Notes under the pieces: generated by a model
What the model saw: the letters and a program-made list of their open reading frames with translations, nothing else
The model's database searches: none
What the model was told of the DNA's origin: nothing
Translations under genes and position numbers: made by a program
IMG/VR virus record: IMGVR_UViG_3300044641_003538
Location: 1 to 21,954 of that record
Source of the DNA: a virus
Length of the DNA stretch: 21,954 nt
Strand: one strand, 5' to 3'
Shown: positions 1 to 6,702 of the stretch, piece by piece
Position numbering within the stretch: the first letter of the stretch is position 1
Layout: each line of letters begins with the position of its first letter

Positions 1-155
1 CGGCAGTAGCGCACATTCTCGGCATTCTCGACACGGGCGAAGACGCCGTAGTCGGTGGCCGAGCGCCGCAGCTCCTCGGTCAGTGCGCTGACATTGGGCT
101 CGTCGCCGACCCGTGCCATCACGTCGGTTGCCTGCTTGTAGGAATCTCCTTGCAT
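1..155 (-). CDS. Probable phage portal protein, N-terminal fragment (cut by window edge)
   Basis: An open frame begins with ATG at 155 and runs off the left edge, giving 51 residues. It starts MQGDSYKQATDVMARVGDEP and continues through an acidic helical stretch to VFARVENAENVRYC. It lies 11 bases after the large-terminase stop, where tailed phages usually place the portal. The N-terminus, with a helical lead and an aromatic patch (VRYC), is compatible with podovirus-type portals. No Shine-Dalgarno sequence precedes the ATG. An AAGGAG occurs just inside the gene, but too far from the next in-frame ATG (codon 13) to settle the start. The portal call rests mainly on gene order. The reading frame is fairly secure and the product moderately so. 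Confidence 0.5.
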   Translation of the reverse strand, partial: MQGDSYKQATDVMARVGDEPNVSALTEELRRSATDYGVFARVENAENVRYC

Positions 156-166
156 AGTGTCTTTTG

Positions 167-1873
167 TTAGTATCCACCGCCGCCGCGGCAATCAAAGCCC
201 CCATGGCCTACGAAGGCAAGACCGGAGACCAAGAGCATCCCCAGGCAGTCGATGGGGTCCTTGGTCGCGCCCTTCTGCCCGTCGCGCCCGGTGTGCTCGG
301 AAAGTGCGTAGGTAAGGTTGACGCAGTCGTCGGTGATGTAGAGCGAGGGCTCGTTGAGCGGGGTGAGCGGCTGGGTGGCATCGTAGGAGAGGAGGCTGTT
401 GATGGCGCTGGTGCGCTGGTCGACGGGCACGCCGGGTGCCGGTACGAATGCCATGGGCTCGTCCTGGGGGTTGTCGGACTCGGCCAGGAGGTCGATCAGG
501 GTTGTGCCGCCGGCCTCGGATAGTGCGGGCGAACCGCCGGCCTTGGGGTCGATCAGACGCATCACAGGCTCGCCGTAGCCGAGGTCGGCCTCAATGGTCC
601 TGAATAGGTTACGGTACTCGGATATCGACCGCCCGGCATCCAGGGTCTGAGCGGGGCCGAGCTTGCCGTCGGGCTTCTCGGAGGGCAGGGCCCACTCGCC
701 GTAGTTGCTGAAGTCCGGGAACTCGCGGACCACGATGCGCTTGCCGTCCTCGTAGACCAGGAGCCAGAGGCAGAACCAATTCCGGGCGCCGGCGGGGTCG
801 CAGACCATGTACAGGGTGCCGCCGGGGGGCACTTTGGAGGCCGGGATGCAGTGGATATCCGGGCGGAAACGGGCGAAGGCCTTGCCGATGTTGTCCGAGG
901 CCCAGCCGTAGGCCCGGGTCAGGATCTGCCCCATAGGCGAGGTGACCAGCTTGGACTTCATCTCGTCGAAGGGGTTGTACGGGTTGTCTTCACTGAAAAA
1001 GAACACGGTACGCCGGTTGGTTTGGGGCTGCACCATGGTGCGGGCGGCCTTGCCGAGGGGCCAGGTCGGTAGGGCTTGCTTGCCCTTGATGAGCTCGGCG
1101 TCGTGGAAAGCGGAGATTGAGGAGCCGGCGGTGAACTCCTTGTAGACACTGGCCACGCCCTCGAGGGGTGTCTGGGTGACCAGGAGCTTGCCGCGGCGGG
1201 TGATCAGGCGGTAGCGGAGTGTGTCCACCCAGGATTGCGGGACCAGCTCGTCGCACCAGATCAGGTCGGCCTCGCGGCCTTCGATGGTGTTCTCGGATTG
1301 CGTGTAGTTCAGGAAGTCACAGCGTGATCCGTTGGGTAGGATGAATGAGCCGTCGGTGAAGCCATTCTTGCGGCTGTAGTTCAGGTAGTGAATACGGCCC
1401 TTCTTGGTGGCCCGGAGTGCGACGGGCAGGTAGTTGTAGATTGCGGGCTGCTGCACGGTGACTGAGGTGGCGTGGCTTGTGTGGCAGCAGAGGACGCTGG
1501 CGTTTTCCTTCTCGAGGAGGGTTTGCACCACGCGGCGTGCGGCCCAGAGGGTTTTACCGGCGCGGTTGCCGCCGGAGATCAGCAGCTCCTGGGTGGCTGC
1601 GTACTCGGTGTTGGCGATCTCCCAGTGGTCAGGGATGAAACCGTAGGTGTAGGGGTCGGCCTTTTCGAGCAGCACGAGCTGGGTGCGCTTCTGCTTCAGC
1701 TCGAGTGCCCGGGGGTGCGAGGCGTCTACCCGGGGGATGACGGGGTGCAACGGCTGCTCGTTCCACCAGGCGGTGTTGCAGGCCTCGGTGCAGAAGCGCT
1801 TCTGCTTGGGGCCTTCGCGCTGCTTGATGATCTCGAAGGGCTTGGAGCAGGTGAGGCAGAGGGGGTGTGACAT
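167..1873 (-). CDS. terL: Terminase large subunit (packaging ATPase-nuclease)
   Basis: This is the motor that pumps phage DNA into the prohead and cuts it. Numbering is from an in-frame GTG at 1891. The Walker A motif is GGNRAGKT at about 107-114. Walker B is DLIWCDE at about 209-215, ending in the catalytic Glu. The coupling motif TQTP lies at about 239-242. The C-terminal RNase H-like nuclease begins with VCDPAG at about 373-378, whose Asp is the likely first metal ligand. Total length (568-574 residues) is normal for the family. The N-terminus adds a small zinc-binding module (CLTC near 12-15, CTEAC near 34-38), a less common extra. I prefer ATG 1873 because it directly precedes the zinc module, but GTG 1891 is possible. 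The gene ends 11 bases before the portal-like start. Confidence 0.95.
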   Translation of the reverse strand: MSHPLCLTCSKPFEIIKQREGPKQKRFCTEACNTAWWNEQPLHPVIPRVDASHPRALELKQKRTQLVLLEKADPYTYGFIPDHWEIANTEYAATQELLISGGNRAGKTLWAARRVVQTLLEKENASVLCCHTSHATSVTVQQPAIYNYLPVALRATKKGRIHYLNYSRKNGFTDGSFILPNGSRCDFLNYTQSENTIEGREADLIWCDELVPQSWVDTLRYRLITRRGKLLVTQTPLEGVASVYKEFTAGSSISAFHDAELIKGKQALPTWPLGKAARTMVQPQTNRRTVFFFSEDNPYNPFDEMKSKLVTSPMGQILTRAYGWASDNIGKAFARFRPDIHCIPASKVPPGGTLYMVCDPAGARNWFCLWLLVYEDGKRIVVREFPDFSNYGEWALPSEKPDGKLGPAQTLDAGRSISEYRNLFRTIEADLGYGEPVMRLIDPKAGGSPALSEAGGTTLIDLLAESDNPQDEPMAFVPAPGVPVDQRTSAINSLLSYDATQPLTPLNEPSLYITDDCVNLTYALSEHTGRDGQKGATKDPIDCLGMLLVSGLAFVGHGGFDCRGGGGY

Positions 1874-1907
1874 AGGGGGGATTCCACTCACTTTACAGAA
1901 GAGGACA

Positions 1908-1927
1908 GAGGATGACTGAGGATGACT
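1908..1927. repeat. Tandem 10-base direct repeat just upstream of terL
   Basis: The unit GAGGATGACT occurs twice head to tail on the plus strand (1908-1917 and 1918-1927). It is followed by a further GA and preceded by a degenerate GAGGACA. It lies 17-35 bases upstream of the possible terL start codons. It could be a terminase-binding iteron or simply a slippage repeat. Confidence 0.7.
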
Positions 1928-2055
1928 GAAGGCTGTGTGGGGTGTGTTTGTTTATATTTTTCGTTTTAGAGAACCCGTCGACTTTTAGCGTCGCCGCGGA
2001 TTGCCCGACCCCCTCCCCCGGGGGCCTGGGCGGCCTGGTGTCTGCCTTGTGTAAC

Positions 2056-2232
2056 GGGGTAGGACATTGGGTCTGCCGAGGGGTGCTAAAGTGCGTTTCA
2101 ATCAATGTTTGCAGGGGTTTGCTGCGTGTTTGAGTGTCGAAGTGAATATAACTGCTATTGTAGGCATGAGTGCCCAAAACAGGCCTAAATGCGTGGTTTT
2201 TGGTGGTGCTGCCGCGGTAGGGGTAGGACATT
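2056..2232. repeat. Pair of 13-base direct repeats (GGGGTAGGACATT)
   Basis: The sequence GGGGTAGGACATT occurs at 2056-2068 and again at 2220-2232, 164 bases apart in the same orientation. Its 11-base core GGGTAGGACAT appears a third time inside the upstream HTH gene at 3908-3918. Three copies of an 11-mer in 22 kb are unlikely by chance, so a protein-binding site is plausible. The bound protein is unknown. Confidence 0.6.
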
Positions 2233-2244
2233 TTGGGCCACTAC

Positions 2245-2862
2245 CTAAACCAGGTCGGGCGTCTGCTCGTCGTTCACGGGCGTCACGTCGCGTTCTTTCA
2301 GGTCCTTCATCAGGTCGCGATGGCTCACAGAGGCCGTCATGGCGAGGTGAATTGAGGTGGGTTGCCCCTTAATTACAGCGAGTTTGTCGGTCAGCACGGC
2401 GACCGCTACGGGAAGTCCACGATCATCGATCAAGTTAATAGAGGATTCGGCCAGTCGCTTGGTGCCCTTCCAGATCGCAACCTCCAGAAAACCCGTCACA
2501 TCCTTGCGCCAGTCCTCCTCGTTTTCAGGGTAATCGACTGGGACCTTAACGCCTCGGATCAGCTTAAACGCAGTCGTAGGGCTTAGTCCGGTATCTTCCG
2601 CTATCTTCTCAAGCGACTTGTTCTCAAGGATACCAGCGACGACAGCGTCCGCTTTCTCTTGGGTCAGCTTGTTGTTGAAGTGTTGATTGGGGTGGTGGCT
2701 TTTGACGTACCCGAGCTCTTTGACCGCGTTGAAGACCTTCTCTTGCGTTGCCTGGGGGATCTCGGTGTTACCTGCCAACACGCGCTGGGTGTACAGGTAA
2801 TTGACTCCGGCTGCCTTGGCGACGTCCTCGATGCTCGGCTTCTTGTCCTTCTTACCCGGCAT
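2245..2862 (-). CDS. LacI-type HTH protein, probable small-terminase-like DNA-binding subunit
   Basis: This 205-residue protein begins with a clear LacI-family headpiece at about 9-53: SIEDVAKAAGV, then RVLAGN, then a hinge-like ELGYV. Where LacI repressors carry a sugar-binding domain, it instead has a second HTH-like stretch (about 63-103, with LEKIAEDTGLSPTTAFKLI). Its C-terminal part contains GLPVAVAVLTDKLAVIKGQPT. That last pattern, roughly an LTDK..L..G.PT motif, recurs in phage proteins encoded just before the large terminase. The likely role is DNA recognition for packaging, possibly with autoregulation. I chose ATG 2862 because it overlaps the upstream stop by 11 bases; an in-frame TTG at 2871 is less likely. 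The DNA-binding role is confident and the terminase role is inferred from position and the C-terminal motif. Confidence 0.7.
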   Translation of the reverse strand: MPGKKDKKPSIEDVAKAAGVNYLYTQRVLAGNTEIPQATQEKVFNAVKELGYVKSHHPNQHFNNKLTQEKADAVVAGILENKSLEKIAEDTGLSPTTAFKLIRGVKVPVDYPENEEDWRKDVTGFLEVAIWKGTKRLAESSINLIDDRGLPVAVAVLTDKLAVIKGQPTSIHLAMTASVSHRDLMKDLKERDVTPVNDEQTPDLV

Positions 2863-3661
2863 AAGGCGCAAAGCTAAAGGGAAACTCTCCCCAGTGGTTG
2901 AGCTGTTTCTTGGGCTTCATGGAGTAGTGCTTCACTCCGGCCAGGGTCATCCTGACCGCGGCGGCGTAATCCTCACTGAGATACTCAAGTTTACCGGGCA
3001 TGGATTCCATGGCCAGGGGCATCCACAGGGTCGGGAAGCGCTCGACCCTCACATCGTCGCACCAGTCGATCCGATAGGGGTTCTGCACTCCTGACCCTCC
3101 CAAGCAATCAAGTGCGCTCATAAGGCAACCTCGAGTGATTGCGAGGCATCCCGATGCGAACATCGTGACAGGAACAAGCTCGGAGGCGCACTCAGCGTCA
3201 TTCACCTGGTGCTTCAGGGCCTGCAGGTGCTCCACCTTTGGGCGCAGGGCTGGTCGGGCCGGGAGCGACCGGCAGGAGTAGGGGATGCATACCGTTGCCT
3301 GGTGTTCATGGGCTAGCTCGGCCATGCGGACTATATCGGCTGCAGTGAACTCGATGTCGTGGTCCAATTGGACCCACACATCTTTGCCGGAGTCCAGGAA
3401 CCACTTGGTGGCGCGGCAACGGGAGCGGCTGATCAGTGCATCCTCCCGGATGGTGCGCAGATCGGTCTGCCTGTCTGAGCGGGCGAACGTGGCCGTCAGG
3501 TCGACCCAGGACATCATGCAGGCAGCACTTATGCCACCGTAGGCGTACATTGAGACATGGATGGATGGGCGGGTGCCTGCCTTGGTTGGCTCCTGCACCA
3601 CCGAGTTGGGCTGTTGCGCGTGGATGAATGGATCTTTTATCAGATCCTCTGTGTTATTCAT
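2852..3661 (-). CDS. GT-A-fold glycosyltransferase-like protein
   Basis: This is a 269-residue protein with the order of a GT-A nucleotide-sugar transferase. A strand ending in VWVQLDHDIEF places a DxD-type motif (DHD, residues 100-102), the usual metal and sugar-nucleotide ligand. A later SEDYA (about 229-233) resembles the ED catalytic-base region of family-2-like enzymes, and GVKHYSM and NHWGE follow near the end. No signal peptide or membrane segment is visible. If active it would move a sugar onto DNA, protein or host polysaccharide; the acceptor is unknown. It starts with an ATGA overlap after the HTH gene and overlaps the terminase-like gene downstream, an odd location for a sugar enzyme. 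Confidence 0.65.
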   Translation of the reverse strand: MNNTEDLIKDPFIHAQQPNSVVQEPTKAGTRPSIHVSMYAYGGISAACMMSWVDLTATFARSDRQTDLRTIREDALISRSRCRATKWFLDSGKDVWVQLDHDIEFTAADIVRMAELAHEHQATVCIPYSCRSLPARPALRPKVEHLQALKHQVNDAECASELVPVTMFASGCLAITRGCLMSALDCLGGSGVQNPYRIDWCDDVRVERFPTLWMPLAMESMPGKLEYLSEDYAAAVRMTLAGVKHYSMKPKKQLNHWGEFPFSFAPYAG

Positions 3662-4002
3662 TCTGATTTAGAGTTGTGTTTGATTCGTTCTGATTCAAGG
3701 AAAGCCTCGTGACCCTTTGCCAATATATACGGCACCGATCCGCGGGATACTCCAATTGCTTTTGCCAAGTCATTGAGTGTCATTCCGAGCTCCCGGAGAT
3801 CGTAGGCACGCCGGCAGAACTGCGGGGTGTACTTGTCCGGGTGGACGTACTCGGTCGACTCGATGTTTGGGTCGGGCGAACCGTCCGCTAGAAACTTCTG
3901 GCTCAGCGGGTAGGACATCAGGCCATTGTTGATGGCCCACTGCACCAGCCTCGGGCTGTCGTGCAGCAATTTGGTCCTGTCTAGGTCGTACTTGGTTTTC
4001 AT
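3658..4002 (-). CDS. Small helix-turn-helix protein
   Basis: This 114-residue protein has a C-terminal HTH at about 69-96: LRELGMTLNDLAKAIGVSRGSVPYIL, an alert turn of AKAIGVSRGSV. The N-terminal half (DRTKLLHDSPRLVQWAINNG) looks helical and has no recognised domain. The start is fixed by translational coupling: the helicase stop and this ATG share one base (TGATG at 4004-4000). Its own stop overlaps the next start as ATGA. A longer reading from upstream would run through the helicase C-terminus and gives Pro/Arg-rich nonsense. The likely role is a phage transcription or replication regulator. Its gene also carries a copy of the GGGTAGGACAT repeat found near terL. Confidence 0.7.
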   Translation of the reverse strand: MKTKYDLDRTKLLHDSPRLVQWAINNGLMSYPLSQKFLADGSPDPNIESTEYVHPDKYTPQFCRRAYDLRELGMTLNDLAKAIGVSRGSVPYILAKGHEAFLESERIKHNSKSE

Positions 4003-5297
4003 CAGTAGATCGGGGGCGGGTCGGAGAAGCGGCAGTACTGGCCGTCGTACCACAGAGGAACCAGGCCGCACTCACCGTCTCGTTGTTTGGCAATGGCGAT
4101 CACAGCCTCACCTTGGGCCTCATGGCGTTCACGGTTGAGCAGTAGCACAAGGTCAGCGTCCCTTTCAATCTGCCCGGAGTCGGCCAAGTCGGTCAAACGG
4201 GGCACTCGGCCTTTGTCCTTCTCGTTCTCTCGATTGAGCTGGGCCAGGGCAACCACGGCTGTCTTGGTATCAGAGGCCACGCCTTTGAGTCTGCCCGAAA
4301 CTTCTGCAATCTCATACGTTTTCTTCTCTGCAGCCCTACTGCCGTGGATCTTTTGCAGGTAGTCGACCAGGACCAGCTTCACGCCCCACTTGCGAACAGA
4401 ACGACGGATTACCGCGGTGATGGTTGCGATGTTAGATACAGATGAACCAGACACAAAATGAATGGGGCTGCCTGCGATTTTGGCCGAGGCAGTCGACATT
4501 GCCTTCATGCCTCCTTGGTCGAGCTGGCCGGTCTTGATGTCCTGCATCGGTATGGTGCCGATAGTCGAGACCATACGGCGCACAATAGATTCATCGGACA
4601 TCTCCAGGCTGATGAACAGGGTGGGTATCCTGGCGTCTATGCCGGCTGCCTTGGCAATGGCAATGGCGATGGCTGTCTTTCCGATGCTGGGTCGGGCTGC
4701 AATGATGGCCAGCTCACCGTATTGGAATCCATCGGTCATCTGGTCGAGCCTATGGAAGCCCGAGGTGATCCCGGAAAGCTGGCCCTGCCTCGAGAATCTT
4801 TCCTGCGTCGAGTCGATGAAACGGCTGACAACGGACTTGGAAGATTGCACCTCTTCCTTGGAGGCCTCAACGGTGAGCCCTGCCTCGGCATTAGAGACGA
4901 TTTGATCGACGGAGAGGGTGGATACAGCGGACTCACGTATCAGACGGTCTCCAGCGGTTCTGAGCTGGCGTCTGTGGTAGGCCTCCAGGACAGCCTGAGA
5001 GAATGCCGGATGGTTGGCCGGGCTGGGACACAGCTCGTCGCAGCGGTTGAGAGCCTCGAATGGTGGAGTGACCTGAGGCATCGAGCGCTTCCATTCCTTG
5101 ACCACCGTTGTCAGGTTGACCGGCTCAGTCTTGGCGACCAGACCTTTGGTAATCTCGTACAGGTGCCGGAGGCTGTCGGTCTCGATGGCATGGGTCGGGA
5201 TCTTGGCGAACACCTCGTGACAGACATCGGAGCCACCGGAAAGACAGGCGCCGATCAGGCCGTACTCGTCGTCCTGGGCAAAGTAGGGGTCATTCAT
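4002..5297 (-). CDS. dnaB: Replicative DNA helicase, DnaB family
   Basis: This 431-residue protein is a hexameric 5'-3' replicative helicase. The N-terminal DnaB-like domain covers about 1-110 (YGLIGACLSGG, then SLRHLYEITKGL). A linker helix leads to the RecA-like core, opening with SGITSGFHRLDQMTDGFQYGEL. Walker A is ARPSIGKT (201-208). Walker B is LVLVDYLQ (308-315). The glutamine sensor is ALAQLNRE (350-357), and the late basic motif KQRDGECG (404-411) includes the probable arginine finger. DLADSGQIERDADLV is the typical DnaB run before it. All key residues are present. The length is slightly short of bacterial DnaB, as usual in phages. It starts with an ATGA overlap after the replisome organiser, the expected loader. 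Confidence 0.95.
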   Translation of the reverse strand: MNDPYFAQDDEYGLIGACLSGGSDVCHEVFAKIPTHAIETDSLRHLYEITKGLVAKTEPVNLTTVVKEWKRSMPQVTPPFEALNRCDELCPSPANHPAFSQAVLEAYHRRQLRTAGDRLIRESAVSTLSVDQIVSNAEAGLTVEASKEEVQSSKSVVSRFIDSTQERFSRQGQLSGITSGFHRLDQMTDGFQYGELAIIAARPSIGKTAIAIAIAKAAGIDARIPTLFISLEMSDESIVRRMVSTIGTIPMQDIKTGQLDQGGMKAMSTASAKIAGSPIHFVSGSSVSNIATITAVIRRSVRKWGVKLVLVDYLQKIHGSRAAEKKTYEIAEVSGRLKGVASDTKTAVVALAQLNRENEKDKGRVPRLTDLADSGQIERDADLVLLLNRERHEAQGEAVIAIAKQRDGECGLVPLWYDGQYCRFSDPPPIY

Positions 5298-6034
5298 TGG
5301 TAGGCGGAGATGTCGGTGGAGAAGGTGCCGGACTGAGATGATCCGGATGCCAGAAGGGCTTTGGATGCAAAGATGCCTTGGTAATTGTTTGCCATGGAAT
5401 GCGTCACCGCATCCGGGAAGGTCTGAGCATTGAACTCTTTGGCCCAGGCATTCAGGGCAGCCGAAAGGCCAATGCGTTTGTAACCCTGCTTTCTTTCAGC
5501 CTTGTAGGCCAACCAGGTCTCGACAGCAGCAAGGCATTGGTCGGTCTGGAGATTCTCAGGCAGTGTTAAGCCGAACTTAACTCCCCAAAGAGGTTGCACG
5601 GTAATCTCGGGCACGACGGCAGTCGTCGACTCCTCTCCCTGTTCCCTTTCCCTGTTCCCTGTTCCAAGGCTATTTTTCTCGAATCCTCGCGAATCCTCGC
5701 GAACATCGTCGAATGATGGCAGCTTGGAGGCTGAAGGTTTGTCGATTTTCTGGTGATTCTGCCATTTTGGGATGTCGAGGTAGGCCTCGCCGTCGACCTG
5801 GTACAGTCGAATGCAGCCCTGCTTCTCAAGTTCAGAGATCCAGCCTGGGAGCTTCTTAAAAGCATCGTCGTCGTAAGGGTAGAGACGGCTCGCGAGGAGT
5901 CGCGAGGATGCGCGAGCCCTCCCGACATCATCACAGCAGGAGAACAGCCCGATGAAAAGAAGCCGTGCCTCTCTCGAAACCCTACCAAGGCTTTCGGACT
6001 CCCAGAACTCTGGTTTGATCGACCGGATTCTCAT
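5294..6034 (-). CDS. Phage replisome organiser / replication initiator
   Basis: This 246-residue protein begins MRIRSIKPEFWESE, a widespread phage replication-protein N-terminus followed by a winged-helix domain (about 1-95, with LSREARLLFIGL-type and RASSRLLASRLYPYDDD runs). A low-complexity charged linker (about 108-140) leads to a C-terminal helical domain whose HSMANNYQGIF resembles the DnaD/DnaT-like ends of replisome organisers. The role is origin recognition and loading of the helicase encoded next. ATG 6034 was chosen because it forms an ATGA overlap with the HNH gene's stop; a longer frame exists but adds a non-conserved tail. The gene contains short repeats in its linker and N-terminal region that may be the origin itself, as in lambda O. 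Confidence 0.85.
   Translation of the reverse strand: MRIRSIKPEFWESESLGRVSREARLLFIGLFSCCDDVGRARASSRLLASRLYPYDDDAFKKLPGWISELEKQGCIRLYQVDGEAYLDIPKWQNHQKIDKPSASKLPSFDDVREDSRGFEKNSLGTGNREREQGEESTTAVVPEITVQPLWGVKFGLTLPENLQTDQCLAAVETWLAYKAERKQGYKRIGLSAALNAWAKEFNAQTFPDAVTHSMANNYQGIFASKALLASGSSQSGTFSTDISAYQ
5636..5916. repeat. Iteron-like repeats inside the initiator gene; candidate replication origin
   Basis: The plus strand carries GAATCCTCGC twice in tandem (5681-5700). About 190 bases away the complementary orientation, CGCGAGGA plus two bases, occurs twice and then as a partial CGCGAG, with exact 10-base spacing (5891-5916). The 8-mer CGCGAGGA therefore occurs four times in two inverted clusters. 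Beside them, 5636-5666 holds three TGTTCCC-type direct repeats. All fall in the replisome-organiser gene, the first cluster and TGTTCCC copies within its low-complexity linker. That matches lambdoid origins in position, but binding is not shown. Confidence 0.55.
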
Positions 6035-6519
6035 TGGGTGATTTCCTTTTTGGCCTGGGCCAATGTAACCTGATTCCTCAGTCCCAGCAGCCACTCTTTA
6101 GTCATGATTCCTGTCTCTGCTGCATCTTTGATAAGATGGCTTATCTCATGAGGCGGCCATCCAGCCTCATGCCCAGCTCGCTCAATGAAAAAAAGGCACC
6201 CCTCATCTGCATCCATGCCTTGCTGCATCATGGAAATCTGCCGATCGATCTCAAAGCAGGCCGAAACTTCCCACAGGTGGAAGTAGGAAGGCCTTGGGCA
6301 TGAGTCGTCATTGCCTTCAACGTGACACTGCCGGCAAAGCGTCACCATTGATTGGTTTGGGTATTCCCAGGGCATCCTTCCTGAGATGTAGTAAAAGTGG
6401 TGAACGGTTAGCGTGTTGGTTTCGGACTCGCACTTGATGCACCGGAAACCGTCTCTCGACATGATTTCAAGGCGCTTCTTCTGCCACCGCGGATCTTGGA
6501 GTTTTTCGGAGTAGGTCAT
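6031..6519 (-). CDS. HNH endonuclease-like protein
   Basis: This 162-residue protein starts with the standard HNH opening LQDPRWQKKRLEIMSRDGFRC. Two zinc knuckles follow: C27/C30 and C62/C65. Between them LTVHH supplies the catalytic-pair histidines (40-41), and N55 and H66 complete a plausible HNH set. The C-terminal half (about 90-160) is helical and unrecognised. HNH proteins in phages act in packaging, recombination or homing; the position before the initiator suggests nicking or replication, but this is a guess. The start has no clear Shine-Dalgarno sequence. The stop overlaps the initiator's ATG as ATGA. Confidence 0.85.
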   Translation of the reverse strand: MTYSEKLQDPRWQKKRLEIMSRDGFRCIKCESETNTLTVHHFYYISGRMPWEYPNQSMVTLCRQCHVEGNDDSCPRPSYFHLWEVSACFEIDRQISMMQQGMDADEGCLFFIERAGHEAGWPPHEISHLIKDAAETGIMTKEWLLGLRNQVTLAQAKKEITQ

Positions 6520-6522
6520 GAT

Positions 6523-6615
6523 TCAAACGGAAAACCCCGTCACACATCGAGGTGAGGAATCGCGGAGAAACAACGCGACGTGCACGATGCGGACGGGGTA
6601 AAATTGATTGGTCAT
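6523..6615 (-). CDS. Possible 30-residue leader peptide ORF
   Basis: ATG at 6615 opens a frame MTNQFYPVRIVHVALFLRDS and ends at a TGA five bases before the HNH start codon. The position suits a leader peptide coupled to the HNH gene. The same bases form nested inverted repeats, however, so the open frame may be incidental. No clear ribosome-binding site is seen. Confidence 0.2.
   Translation of the reverse strand: MTNQFYPVRIVHVALFLRDSSPRCVTGFSV
6534..6599 (-). promoter_or_regulatory. Nested inverted repeats: possible structured RNA or attenuator before the HNH gene
   Basis: Three nested stems can be drawn. The outer is 8 perfect pairs (ACCCCGTC 6534-6541 with GACGGGGT 6592-6599). The middle is CATCG 6545-6549 with CGATG 6585-6589. 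The inner is TCGCG 6560-6564 with CGCGA 6574-6578 around a 9-base loop. In the minus-strand transcript the outer stem is followed by UUU, so it could act as a weak terminator or attenuator. The surrounding gap (6520-6702, 183 bases) is otherwise empty apart from a tentative leader ORF. It resembles no riboswitch class I know. Confidence 0.45.
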
Positions 6616-6702
6616 GGTTTCTCTGAAGGTTTCGACGCTCACCTCTCACAGCTCACGTCGACGGGCTGCTCCCTAGCTGACAGCCGGGGCGGTGTCCAGC
6701 GC

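Larger units (their letters stand above)
1892..2244. other. Non-coding gap between terminase genes; candidate packaging or control site
   Basis: These 353 bases separate the small-terminase-like gene from terL, in a genome whose genes otherwise mostly overlap. One frame stays open here (112 residues), but its His/Thr/Pro-rich translation looks non-coding. The gap holds a perfect tandem 10-base repeat next to terL, two copies of a 13-base direct repeat, an inverted repeat of GCCCAAAA (2172-2179) with TTTTGGGC (2231-2238), and a CCCCCGGGGG palindrome (2015-2024). Such a repeat cluster beside terminase genes could be a terminase recognition (pac/cos) site or a promoter region for terL. I see no convincing -35/-10 pair. 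Confidence 0.45.

Noticed and set aside
1893-2231. 112-residue frame in the gap before terL
   Set aside because: Composition is His/Thr/Pro-rich with no motif, no coupling to neighbours and repeats inside it. Treated as non-coding.
4458-5303. Plus-strand open frame of 281 residues opposite the helicase gene
   Set aside because: It is antisense to a complete DnaB with all motifs. The product has no recognisable domain and such frames are expected in GC-rich DNA.
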